Assembly: GCA_039583875.1 (NCBI GenBank)
Contig: CM077160.1
Coordinates: forward strand, 116,795,895-116,859,894
DNA: 64,000 bases
Origin: Platanthera guangdongensis
Taxonomy: Eukaryota; Streptophyta; Magnoliopsida; Asparagales; Orchidaceae
Direction of reading: 5' to 3'
Position numbers and translations under genes: made by a program. The notes under the pieces are model-generated. The model had not been told where the DNA came from, searched no databases, and was given only the letters and a program-made list of their open reading frames with translations. Of the stretch, positions 10,331-20,982 are shown piece after piece (within the stretch, counting starts at the first letter, position 1; each line of letters begins with the position of its first letter).

Positions 10331-10969
10331 CTGATGCCTTCATTATTTTTCACGTCTCTTGTTTCTCTTCATGTCGTAATCGATATATCACACCTCCAGG
10401 GAATAAGAAAAGCTATATATGTCTTCTTTCTCTATTTGATTGGAACCACAAACCACATTCCTCACATATGTAGCTATCAATAACTTGTACCCTACATCAA
10501 CCAAGCCCAGCGACCCCTAGGATCCTTCTATGACAATCATGAATATCATTCTATGATTACCATAGTCACCTACTACACGTTCGTGTGTACTGTAGTTTCG
10601 CTCCCGTTTATAGAGGTATTTCGAAAATACACGTCAAATTTTGTGCGTTGTTGCAGGAGAATATGGCATCTTGTGTTTTCTAGATTTTGAAAAACTATTG
10701 TAATGGTTTTTTTTTCATTTATATTCTCTCTCTCTCTCTCTTTCTCTCATAATTTTAAATTTTCTTTATACTGGCGCTTCCATTTCAATTATTTGTCTGT
10801 GCAGCTAATTATGCATAAATTCATTTTGTGAATCCACCTCTGCATCATCATGTATTCATATTCTCAATGTTGATGGTGCGAGGCATATAATCATCGTATT
10901 GATGATTGTTATATAGGAGAACGTAGTTATAACTAATATGGCTCACCATATGGAGCATCATAGTAGTGA
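10331..10969. other. No gene seen; AT-rich with a CT microsatellite
   Basis: There is no coding frame with recognisable content. A (TC)n run lies near 10721-10744. Probably eroded transposon or intergenic DNA. Confidence 0.5.
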
Positions 10970-11300
10970 TGATTGGTACTTCATACAACGCTCCCAATTC
11001 TGATAACTATGGTCCCCCACAGCAGGCATCGTCCCTGTCTTTTAACCTGGTGCCTCAAATGCCGAGTGGAAATGTGAAACAATGCTTTTTTGTCATAACA
11101 CTGAGCACGTGTTGAAGGATTGCGCTACACTTCAACGCTGGATGGTGGAGGATGAAAACCAGATATTTAAATCATCCCATCCTATTCTCATTCTAGCGTT
11201 CCTTCAGCCTCTGATGATATATACACAACACCACCTTATCTATGAGGGACTGTTGCGTATATTCCCATCGAAATCTCTACGGATCAGTGCGATGGCATGA
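10970..11300 (+). pseudogene. Copia gag fragment with zinc knuckle
   Basis: A Gln/Asn/Ser/Pro-rich stretch reads into a CCHC zinc knuckle (CFFCHNTEHVLKDC), with a one-base shift between the first and second cysteine near 11085. ATLQRW follows. This arrangement is typical of Copia gag C-termini. No protease follows, so this is an isolated scrap. It is too short to assign to a lineage. Confidence 0.45.
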
Positions 11301-12280
11301 TGGAGTATCCTCTCCCTATGTATTCATCAACTCTTTTAGATTCACCTCGTGTTGAAGCCAAAAACTGGCCTCAATGAGAGTTCGGACCTTGGGGGTAACC
11401 GACACCTTTTTCTCCAAAACCTCAACCCTGGACTAGTGATAAAGGACTAAGAACTGGCTCAAAGCCTCAGTTGGGAGGTCTCTCCTCTAACCCGGAAGTT
11501 CTCTGAGCGCTTCCCTTCCAAAGCAAATTACTGAGCTAGGAGTACCTCAGAATGCTCTGGAAGGAAAAAATCCGAGTATGAGAAAATCTGCCTTATGATG
11601 TGTCCTGTGGGTCTATTTATAGGTTTTCAATATCTGGTCTACAAAAAGCGTACTTTTGCGGCCCTAAAATTACTAAATTGCCCATGGGTTGGTCTGCCAA
11701 TAGCCAAACTCCGCTGTTCTGAGGAGTTAGATGCAGACCCAGGGGTATTTAGGTAATTTCAAGTCCGGGTCGCATTTGGCGGGAGCTCTTCCGGCCGAGC
11801 TCTGCGGGAACCCTGCTTGTTCTAAGAGCGAGCCTTCTCGCCTACCCCGGGCGGGAACCAAGAGACTAAAGGGGCGTTGAGTGGAGAAACAACACTCAAC
11901 GTTGTGGGTCGAATAGGCTTCCGCCAACGAGAGGCGCAAGCCCTTTCTCCTGACCAGGGCGGGAGCCTTCCCACCCGCCCTGGTTCTGCTACAGCCTAAA
12001 CATAAAATCTGCTCGACGAAAATAACTTTAAGTCGTAGACTCATCAAAAAAATTGTGTTCGACGAATAACGTTCTCAGCTCGACAAATTGAACTCGATGA
12101 AGTAGAATAACTTGACAACTGGGCAAGATCCCTCTCGCCTACTTACGGTGAGAGCCCTCTCCCCCACTTTCTTATCTGATCCAATTTACAGCGCAAATCT
12201 AGCCCAATCCAGGTCCTTGGGGCATCTTGGTCCCACCCAATGATATGGGGTTGTACACAATCCCCGCTCTTTGCTAGCTT
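11301..12280 (-). repeat. LTR-like, GC-rich non-coding block
   Basis: The minus strand carries a TATA-like CTATAAATAG at 11613-11622. The rest holds GC-rich inverted words (GGGCGGGAGCC...ACCCGCCCTGG near 11960-11990) and several CTCGACGAA words at 12010-12100. No protein frame makes sense. It resembles a degraded LTR, but no ends were found. Confidence 0.35.
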
Positions 12281-12283
12281 GCC

Positions 12284-12919
12284 TTGCGCTCAGAAAGACA
12301 CGTCCAGCCCCTAATATTCGGTGGGTGCTTGCTGACCTGGCAGGGAATCTTTCTGCAGACTCCACCTTTGTCTTATAAATACATCGCTGAGTTTGTTTCT
12401 CAGGCCATCCCTGTCGTTAATGCTCCATGCTTGAGCTTTTGCAAGGCCATGAAAATGCGTGCCAAATGTGTCGAAAAACCGCTCTCGCAAGAACTTTAGG
12501 CCCGCCTTGCCACAGCCCAGGAGCGGGCTCGTGCCATCTGTGCCAAAGTTACTTCTTGGCTGATGTGCAAGAGGCCAGCTGGAGAGAAGCCGGCGGGCGA
12601 GAATTCAGCAGGCAAGAAGCCTGCTGGCAAGAACTCCCGCCCAAAGAAGAAGGAGAAGGACAAGTCGGTCAGGCGAAATCTTTCAAAAGAGAAATAAGCC
12701 TCGCCTACCCCGACTCCTAACAGCGATGAGATCCCTCCTTCCATGCCCGAGGTATTTTTCTCACCATACCCATTAGCGCGAACTATTAAAGAGTTGGAAC
12801 GTGGTTGCGTACGGATGTATCCTCTTCTCGCAGGGGACGTTGTCAAAAGGCGTCGCCGACTTTCTACTGGCGGATACAGAGGCGGCCCGCCCTCTGAATG
12901 AGGATCTGTCTTTAGTATC
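12284..12919 (+). pseudogene. Unrecognised coding remnant with Lys-Pro-Ala-Gly repeats
   Basis: One frame (stops near 12497, 12697 and 12898) reads an Ala/Arg-rich helix (ERARAICAKVTSW), then KPAGEN/KKPAGKN repeats, a Lys-rich stretch and FFSPYPLARTIKELERG. It looks like a gag-like or third-ORF retroelement protein but I do not recognise it. It ends abruptly at 12920 against TGTAACATCC. The remnant at 17932 might be its continuation. Confidence 0.35.
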
Positions 12920-13300
12920 AATGTAACATCCCATTTCCAACTAGACCCCTAAGAGTGGTTTTGGCCATGACTAGGTCATGACAAAACCCTAGAAAGCTAA
13001 AAAGGGCCAAGTGATAGAATGCCAAGGTGAGAATCACCTTGGTCTGCCTATGACACAACCTCCTCACAAAACCTAGGGTTTGACCTTAGGGCTTCACCAT
13101 GACTCCATGACCCCACCACAACATCACTAACCTATTAAAGGGTCCACTAGAGCCCTAAGGGTCCATTGAAGTCGACCCAAGGTGGCTCAGTTGACCTAGA
13201 ACGACCATAAGCCTAAAGTGAGCAAGGTGTCGTAACTAAGGGTAGTGTACCCTAGTAAAGCCCAACTAACCCTACCAAGGACTTTCTAGACCTAAAGTGA

Positions 13301-13700
13301 GATCAATGGGTCACTAAGGACCCATGGAGGGCTGTCCAAAGGGTTAAGTTGACCAAATTCAACTCTAACCTTAAATGGGTCAAACTAACCTGCAGAAGGG
13401 CCAATTGAAGTTCCCTTAACCAAGTGGACCCCACACATACCTTCATAACCCTAGTGAGAGGCCAATGGGTCACCAAGGACCCAATGGGACCAATCAAAAA
13501 GGCTAAGTTGACCAAAGTCAACTCTAGCCCTAAAGTAGTCAAGGTACCCTGACTAAGGGTCAAGTGACCTCTAAAGGGCCAAGATAACCCTACCTAGGCC
13601 TTAGGAGAGGTTAATGGGTCACCAAGGACCCATTAGGGGCAACCTCAAATTCCAAATTGACCAAGGTCAACCATGGTCAAAGTTTAGGTCAAGTTAGCCC
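13301..13700 (+). repeat. Imperfect tandem repeat, about 150-160 bp, three copies
   Basis: The words AATGGGTCACCAAGGACCCA and AAGTTGACCAAANTCAACTC recur with starts near 13301, 13461 and 13611. The copies are diverged. Confidence 0.7.
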
Positions 13701-16517
13701 AAATGGGCTAACTCAAGCTCAACCCAATTCACTTGGGCTAACCTTGCCTTAATGGGTGAAATAAACATGTGGGCAGCCATTGGATTAGGTAGGAGTCAAT
13801 TTCAGCTTGGTAGGTAGGAGAGAGAGAGGAAATCCAAATGAAGGAGAGAGAAAGAGAAGGAGTAATGGAGGAAGACCTTAGGCTCCTCCCTCCCTTTCCT
13901 CCAACCTTCCCCATTGAATTCCCTAAGACCAGAGGAGTGCAACCAGCTGATCATTGACTGATTGGAGCCAAGATTTTCCCCCTACCTACCATGGCCGCAA
14001 ACCTTGACTAAAGGCCAATAATGGCAAAGCAGCTTAGAGCCACCTACCACCCCATTTCTCCTTTTTAAAACCTTCACTGGACTCCAAGGAGTCATTTCCA
14101 CCACTTACCTGAAGGATCCAAGCAATTCCACTGTGCAGTTGCAGAAATCCGACCACCACCACCAAAATGGCTTCCCAGCGATCGGCAACGCTACAGCCGC
14201 CCAGCAAGGTCCTCCTCCACTCCTTCTTCCATGGGAAGATCATAGCAATGCTTAGGTTTGAGGTTCGGGCTCAATTGAACCCGAATCAAGTTCTGGTATT
14301 CATGGATTTCGGGACGAAAACTTCCTGTTAGAACCGCCGGAATAAGCCCCTCCGGCAGCCAAGCCGCCGCCTGGCGACGGCCACCACCTCAACGGAGGTG
14401 GTGGTGGCGGTGGCCGACCGGGGAGGTGGCCGGATCGCCGGCGGCAGCCGCTGGAATAAGCTCCAGGAAAATCCAATCGGGACCGTTGGCTGAACGGGGA
14501 AGATGAAGGGATGCCATCCAAATTGCGCCAAGATTCGTGCGGGAAATGATATTAAACTATAGGTTTATAATTTCATTTTTCATGATTTCTGTCACACAAA
14601 ATGCATTTAATGTTATTAATTTTAAAAATATATAGAGGCTAGTTCATAAAAAGTCATCAACATGAATAGTGTATCCTTGAGAGCCTACTTTACAGCAAAA
14701 TTGATTTGAACCAATTTGGGTGCATTGTTTGACCAGGGCACTCATTTTGGTGGGACCTACACCTAGGGCTAGACAGACATTAAACTTAGTGTCCACACTT
14801 CATCCTTGGTCCAAATTAATTGGAAATTTTGCAGGGAGTCCCCCTAGACCATATCTAGTGCTGCCCAAAGTTTGGAATTTTTGGGGACAATTTTTCTATA
14901 GTTTTGGAAAATAATTAATTTATCTAGGTTTAATTAATTTAAGGGCCAAAGGACCTCTAAAATCACCCAAATTTTGGTGAGAGGTGCTTACGGTCAATAT
15001 AAATATCTGGTTAAAATTTCATCACAGTTGGAGGTAGTTTGAATAGAAATCATGCAAACCCTAGCTTTGCCCAAAAAGAGGTATTTTGGTCAAAAGGTGT
15101 ATTTTGGGTTTTGAGTGCCCAAATCACCTCAACAGAGGTTGGAATTGGGGCCACTGGCTTGGTTAGTCTTATTTCACCTTATCAGTAAATATGGGATAGA
15201 TTAGAATTAGTTTGCCCTAAGATCTAAGGCCATACCCTAAGGAAGGGCTTTTGTGCCTTGTGAAGGGTATGAGGTCAAAACACCTTGAATGATCTTGGAA
15301 TTTTGTAGGGAGGGTGCTAGAATAGATAAAATCCTCTGGTAAAAATAATAAGGGATTTTGGGAAGGGTATGACCCATAAAACCCTAACCCTATCCTAGGG
15401 CACAAATATTGTGCAGCTAGAATAGGTTAGCAAGATTCTTAAAACAATCATGAAAATTTGGCAGAGAAAGTTTTAGACCATACTAATCATATGTGAATTT
15501 TAATGGAATTTTTTGGATACATAATTAGGGTACCTACTTCACAACCTCAAATATTTGGGAACTTGCTAAATAATTCTTACAGAGCTCAATACTTGTTAAA
15601 AATTATGAAAGTTGAGAATTAGTGTTCCTAGTTCAGTATGCTCATATGAGAATTTATTTGGAATTTTTAGATAGATAATTGCTATACTTTGTTCATTAAC
15701 TCCTTAACTTGGAATACTACGAGAAAATCAATTATAGACTTTATTGTTCAATGATAAATTGTGAAACTCAATCAAGAGTCCTTATATACCCTTGCAATCA
15801 TCCATGAATTTTCTCTAAATTTTTAGAATTATTAATGCTGTAAATTCTCTTAAAATGAATTATTATGAGATATATTTGAAATTAAACTTAAGGGGTTAAA
15901 CCTTACTAAAAAAAATTTGAGGCTTTGGATTTTGTGTTATATATTCATATTTTATTAAACAAAAATTTGGTGGAATATTATCTTATTGAAATTGGTACTT
16001 CATGTTCAAACATGGGATTTTTGGCTACTAAATTAATTAAATAAATTATCAGATAAATAGGAAAATTGTGAAATTCTGGATTTAGTCCACAAAGCTCATA
16101 ATGGCCCTCCAATAATTATTATAGGAGTACTGGATGATTATTTGTTGTACCTCCCATTTTACGGGTCATATAGCTTAAGTGGTCTGCATATAGTAAAAAA
16201 AAATTGCAGAAATTATATTACAGTATAATTTGATGCATGCCTTGGGATTAGTGGTCTGCTGGTTTGGATAGATAAAAATAAGTTCATTATTGGTAGTAGG
16301 ATGAGTAGAGGGGTGGATTGGCTAGAGTTAGGCGGTGCCCCGGGATCGACGAAAGATCGTCTTTCTCATAGGGAGGAAGTGTCAATTGCACAATGGTTAG
16401 ATCCAACACAACATTTAAGGGTAGCTAGTAAGTCTAGGGTTTCACTTTATCACACCTCGATGACTCGGGGTGATAGGTTGGGTCACTCAGGCAGTAAGCA
16501 CAGTGGTATGGTAAAAG

Positions 16518-16610
16518 GGCGGGTTAGCCCGGCGAGCTTTGGCTCGGTAATGGTTTGTGGTGGGCAGGTTGGCCCGGCGAGCTTTGGCTCGGTTATTGTT
16601 TATGATGCAC
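16518..16610 (+). repeat. 45-bp tandem duplication
   Basis: CCCGGCGAGCTTTGGCTCGG occurs at 16528 and 16573 within a longer duplicated unit. Confidence 0.8.
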
Positions 16611-17230
16611 GGGATGGTCCGGGGAGATTTTGCTAGGTAGCTGATACATAAGATTGCATGTGCATAAAGGAAAAGGTGGTGTGTCTTCGGTGTTGGAGGG
16701 TCTATGCACCGACGCCAACACGTTGACTGGCGAGTGTGGTCTAGCACTTGGCCAAATAAAGTCCGGTGCGCCAGCCAGCAAGAGTACACAGGCGCTTCGG
16801 TCTGTGCACCAGCATTGAGGCGTATGATAGGTCTGACTGGTAGTGCAATTACCTGTTTAGAGGTGGGCGAGGCCCAACCCACCACTTCCGTTTGCCACTA
16901 CGGAGGTATCCTGGGAGGTTCGGCTCCAGAAAGAGGGAACTAAAGATCTGTGTACACAGAGTCGAGTGGGTGAGTTGCACTTGCATGCTCACATCATGGT
17001 ATAATTGTATTACATAGCATAATCATTGCATATAACCTGACACATATTGTATAAGTGGTATGGGACGCTCTATACAATAGGCAATGCAAGACGACCCCTT
17101 AGTTTATAAGTTCGCGGCAAGCATGCTTATAAGTTAAAGGTTTTATTTGATATTACATATTATGCTTGCTAGAAAACTGACACCCTACTTATCCCTTTCG
17201 CTGACTTGCCATCCGCTTTAAATGATCTAT

Positions 17231-17528
17231 TTCCTTTTCGCTGACCTGACCTCTCACATCACCTATTTGTGGGAGCCCGAATCTCGTTGGTCAGGGGCCC
17301 CAAATTTCTCCTCCCAAAGATCTTACCAATCTGGCGCTCGATCCCGCCCTCCCCACCGGAGGGGTAGTCTCGGAGCCATACGCACCTACGCCGGGATCCC
17401 AGCCCTCGGTGAGAGAGGGCATCTCTATTCCCCCACTAGGAGAGACTGAGACCCTAGGGTGCAGGATGTTTCGTCCGGGCCGGGGCAAGCCGCTCCATTT
17501 GCTCTCCGAAAAAATTTCAGAGAGCCAG
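17231..17528 (+). other. Possible 5' leader of another LTR element
   Basis: TGGCGCTCG at 17332-17340 after CTTACCAAT resembles the primer-binding site of some Tat-type Gypsy elements. A GC-rich leader and a GCTCTC...GAGAGC inverted repeat near 17500-17525 follow. There is no coding evidence, so this is tentative. Confidence 0.25.
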
Positions 17529-17720
17529 TGTAACGGCCCAGGCCCAGCCCACACAGCAACTTATCGGGACCCAGCTGGTACCGTCACAGGCCTACAGCCC
17601 CTACACCCCAATGCCTCTCTGTGCATGTTTCCCAGCAACAGTGCGATGTTGGCACAGGGTCTCGAACCCGCAACCCTTGATAAGCTTCCCTCAACAAAGC
17701 ACATCACCAACTGAGTTGCA
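17529..17720 (-). repeat. tRNA-derived SINE, copy 1
   Basis: On the minus strand the head has an A-box-like CTCAGTTGGTGATG and an exact B-box GGTTCGAGACC (17658-17668), as in RNA polymerase III promoters of tRNA-derived SINEs. The body ends with GGGCCTGGGCCGTTAC. A second, similar copy follows directly at 17721. Confidence 0.65.
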
Positions 17721-17930
17721 CTTTTTTTGTAATGGCCCAGGGCCAGCCCACACAGGGACTTACCGGGTCCCAGCTGGCACCATCACAGGGCTGCAACCCA
17801 TACACCCCAATGCCTCTCTGTGCCTGTTTCTCAGCAACAGTGCAATGTTGGTGCAGGGTCTCGAACCTGCAACCCTTGATAAGCTTCCCTCAACAAAGCT
17901 CATCACCAACTAAGCTGCAGCTAACCGACG
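17721..17930 (-). repeat. tRNA-derived SINE, copy 2, with short A tail
   Basis: It has the same layout as copy 1: A-box-like CAGCTTAGTTGG, B-box GGTTCGAGACC (17857-17867), body, GGGCCATTAC, then seven A on the minus strand (17722-17728). The period between copies is about 200 bp. Confidence 0.65.
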
Positions 17931-17931
17931 G

Positions 17932-18240
17932 TGAAGAGAATCCACGGGATGATGGAGCGGCGGCTGGCGATCGTAGAGCAGGACTACGCCTACCTCATTG
18001 GCGGGGAGGAATCCCAGGACATGCTTTCCGCCGAGACCTCCCCAGGAAGATACGTTGTGCGGGTTTGATATCATCTCTGCCTGGCCAACCAGGGGCTGAT
18101 CTCCCTGATGTCCTTCTTCGATCCGCGAGTGCCTCCGAGGTCTGGCAGCGAGGCCTGGGTCATTTGTGGTGGGAGCCGTACTGATACCTGTGGGGCTAGC
18201 TTCTTCTTTACCCCCTTAGCCTACCCTTTGTGCTTTGTAC
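17932..18240 (+). pseudogene. Unrecognised coding remnant
   Basis: The frame beginning PTVKRIHGMMERRLAIVEQD reads as an amphipathic helix and stays sensible past one stop near 18067. It then gives LMSFFDPRVPPRSGSEAW. It has no ATG context and starts right after the SINE pair. It could be the interrupted partner of the 12284-12919 remnant. No family was recognised. Confidence 0.3.
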
Positions 18241-18738
18241 CCTTTGCGCCTCATGGTGAGAAAAAATTACTATTTGTCATCATTACTATTTCGCGACTCT
18301 CGCCTAGCGAGAGACTCTCTATGTCTGTGCTTTTTTTCTGTGTTTTATGCCTTTACATCTAATGCTTTGCGAATGCTTGACTCTCGTGCCATGCTAAACA
18401 CTTCTTGCATGCTGTGAACGTTTGTTTTTTCAGTAGACCTTCTTGGAGGTTCTCGCTTCCTGCAGGTCCAAGGAAAGTCGACGAGGCATGATGGAAATCA
18501 AGGTGCCAGAACATCGGGATTTCCTGACTTGTTGACCCCCCCCCCCCCCCCCCCCCCGCCGCATTTTAGGAAAAAACTCATAATTACCACATCTTATGTA
18601 AATAGGCCCATCCATCTACCTCATTTACTTCACTGCATTCACTTCTTTGATTCCAAGGCTTCGTCCTCCTCCCGACTACTCTCGCTGATCTCTACAGCGC
18701 AAAGGCTCTCGCCTCCCTGATTTTTTCTCCCCACTCTC
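18241..18738 (+). other. No clear gene; intron-like stretch and poly-C run
   Basis: A GTGAGA donor-like site near 18255 and a TTTGTTTTTTCAG acceptor-like site ending near 18432 frame a T-rich stretch. A perfect inverted repeat GACTCTCGCCTAGCGAGAG lies near 18295-18315. A run of 22 C spans 18536-18557. No protein could be assigned. Confidence 0.35.
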
Positions 18739-18884
18739 TGTTGGGTACATTGGCTCAAATGTACCTGATTTGAAGAAGCCTCACCTAACTCAATGATATA
18801 CATCAAAAATGTATTTGATGTGTTTTGAGTTTACTTGTGCAGGCTAAGTATTTACAGGAAAGAAGAAAAAGTTTCTAAGTCCAT

Positions 18885-19783
18885 GTGTCGACACCCAGAG
18901 GGAAAGTGTCGACACTTAAGAAGACTTGTGTCGACACCCAGGCAAGCAGTGTCGACACTTGGAGTGATTGTGTCGACACCAGGGATGCTGAGTCGACACC
19001 AGACAGAAAGTGTCGACACAAGGAGCTGTGTCGACACTCAGTGAAGAAAAGTGCAGTAAAGCTGTGTCGACACTCAGTGAAGAAAAGTGCAGTAAAGCTG
19101 TGTCGACACTTAATAGTTGTGTCGACACCCAGAGAAACTGTGTCTACATCAGAAAGTGTCGACACTTGGAGGCTGTGTCGACACTCAGCAAAAGTCAGCT
19201 GAGACTAAGTATAAGTGTCGACACCCAGAGCAATGTGTCGACACACAACAAAAGAGTCAACACTTGAAGAAAGTGTCGACACAAGAAAGAATGTGTCGAC
19301 ACTCAGCTGAAGATTCAACATTTGAAGAAAGTGTCGACACAAGGAGCTGTGTCGACACTTAGCAAAGAACAGCAAAGTTCAACAAAACTATTCTAAGTAC
19401 AAGTGTCGACACTAAGGGGATGTGTCGACACTCAGCCAGAGTCTCGACAGAAGAAGAATGTGTCGACACAAGGAGCTGTGTCGACACTTAACAAGTATCA
19501 ACACTGAAGACATGTGTCGACACCAAGAAGCAGTGTCGACACTTAACAGATTCAACACATGAAGATGTGTCGACACAAAGGAGATGTGTCGACACTTAGA
19601 AGAATTCAGCAAAATACTGAAGTACAAGGACTTGTGTCGACACACATTATCAGTGTCGACACATGAAGAAGAAGCAGTGTTGAGATATTAAATCTACAAC
19701 ACAAGGAGTTGTGTCGACACCTTGTAGGCTAGTGTCGACACTTAGTCAACTTGTGTCGACACTTGGTCTATAAGTGTCGACAC
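18885..19783 (+). repeat. GTGTCGACAC palindrome array in the Sire-B LTR
   Basis: I count 32 exact copies of the perfect 10-bp palindrome, plus degenerate ones (GAGTCGACACC, GTGTCTACATC, GTCTCGACAG), in about 900 bp. Spacers are about 15-30 bp and mostly unrelated. A duplicated spacer occurs at about 19028-19110. The same palindrome recurs ten times at 26218-26560 before ORF3. Confidence 0.95.
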
Positions 19784-19940
19784 TTAAAGACAGACAGTCT
19801 CGACACTTACAGTCAGTTACAGAATTTTCAAGAACTAACTGGATGACTTGACAGCTGCCATTCCAGCCGTTCTACAGCACCTGTCAGAGTTGTCAGAAAT
19901 CAGTTATGAACCGGACCAGCCGGTTACCATGAAGAAGGCC

Positions 19941-19949
19941 TATAAATAG
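19941..19949 (+). promoter_or_regulatory. TATA box of the Sire-B LTR
   Basis: TATAAATAG lies in GGCCTATAAATAGGCTTAG, downstream of the palindrome array. Transcription would start about 30 nt further on. The same core recurs at 26489. Confidence 0.75.
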
Positions 19950-20454
19950 GCTTAGACTGTCTACAGAAACAGTGGTTCAAAGTTGTTGAAGTTGTTGATT
20001 GAACACAAGTACAAGTGATCAATATACAAAGAAGATCTAGCTATTCCTTGAAGAATCAAGTGTAGATCTAAGAAGTTGGAGAGAGAGAGCTCCATCCAAG
20101 AAATCAGTTGTTGGAACCAGACTGAGAAGAAGGGTTCAGATTTATTCTGAATCTTAAGTAGCAGAGATCAAGGATCAACTGCAGAAGAAGTCAATCTTAT
20201 TGTGTTCTACATTCAAGAAGCTTTGAAGAAAGCCAAGTCAGATTGATTTCAGCTGAGTTCTTCCAAGAACTCATCAAGAAACTCACAACTTTTCTCTCTT
20301 ATCTCTGAGTTGTTGAGTGATAATATTTGTATTCATTTTATCTTGTAGGATCCTTAGGGATCTGAGTCTTGTAAGCCTGTAATTATAAAGGCTGAGTGTA
20401 GGGCTTGAGTGCCTGAGTGTAGGAGATAGAAATCTCTGAGTGTAGGCCTATTGT

Positions 20455-20575
20455 GGCTGAGTGTAGGCCTTGGTGGCTGAGTGTAGGCCTTGGTGGCTGA
20501 GTGTAGGCCTTGGTGGCTGAGTGTAGGCCTTGGTGGCTGAGTGTAGGCCTTGGTGGCTGAGTGTAAGCTTTGTGG
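20455..20575 (+). repeat. 20-bp tandem repeat in the Sire-B LTR
   Basis: The unit GGCTGAGTGTAGGCCTTGGT repeats about six times nearly perfectly. Related CTGAG-TGTAGG words continue on both sides, and diverged ones fill 43750-44260 of Sire-C. Confidence 0.9.
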
Positions 20576-20880
20576 ATAAGCTGAGTTGTAGGGCCTTGAG
20601 CCTGAGGTGTAGGAACCTGTTTTGGGTTCTGAGATAGTGGAGAAGTTAGGTCGAATCTAGTACACTGCTAGATAGGCGAAGGGGGAAAGTGGATGTACCC
20701 AAACCTTGGGGAACCACTATAAAACTGTGTGTCTGTGTGCTATTATTGCTGTGTGATTGCTGTGATAAAGTAGCTAGAATTCTATGTTAGATTCTGTATT
20801 CTGCCATAAAATTTAAAAAGATTCAAGTCACCTATTCACCTCCCCCCCCCTATAGGTGTTTAGGTACTATATCTTTCAAG

Positions 20881-20892
20881 TGGTATCAGAGC
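20881..20892 (+). other. Primer-binding site of Sire-B
   Basis: TGGTATCAGAGC is the standard complement of the initiator Met-tRNA 3' end, two bases after the LTR. Confidence 0.92.
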
Positions 20893-20982
20893 GAGGTTAC
20901 TCAAAAAGGACTTAACAGTCTGAGTAGATTCTGTTGGCAGATTCAGTCTAAGTGAATTACAGAATCAAGAAAATCAAGAACC

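Larger units (their letters stand above)
12921..17230 (+). mobile_element. TGTAACATCC-type Gypsy LTR-like block, no coding region
   Basis: It begins TGTAACATCCC, the usual start of many plant Gypsy LTRs, directly after a broken coding remnant. It holds no gag or pol. Contents are an imperfect tandem repeat (13301-13700), a purine-rich AGAGAGAG stretch near 13820-13860, about 1.7 kb of AT-rich sequence (14530-16260) and a GC-rich 45-bp tandem duplication at 16518-16610. No clear end (TGTTACA) was found, so the right border is approximate and internal rearrangement is possible. Confidence 0.45.
18739..20878 (+). repeat. Sire-B 5' LTR (2140 bp)
   Basis: It starts TGTTGGGTACATTGG and ends ATCTTTCA at 20877-20878, two bases before the primer-binding site. 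The start aligns with the Sire-C solo LTR start. U3 holds 32 GTGTCGACAC palindromes and a TATA box at 19941. The downstream part holds 20-bp tandem repeats and the shared GTGGATGTACCCAA...GGGGAACCACTATA block at 20690-20723. Confidence 0.88.

Noticed and set aside
16301..16636. 111-codon frame in the Gypsy LTR-like block
   Set aside because: It spans a 45-bp tandem duplication typical of LTR DNA and resembles no protein.
17857..17867. tRNA gene suggested by the B-box
   Set aside because: No cloverleaf, anticodon arm or acceptor stem can be built; it fits a SINE head.
18852..19645. Frames full of STVDTV/CRHS repeats, and resemblance of the regular short repeats to a CRISPR array
   Set aside because: They are translations of the GTGTCGACAC array within a plant LTR. 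Spacers are not uniform in length and the repeat is a 10-bp palindrome, so CRISPR is excluded.
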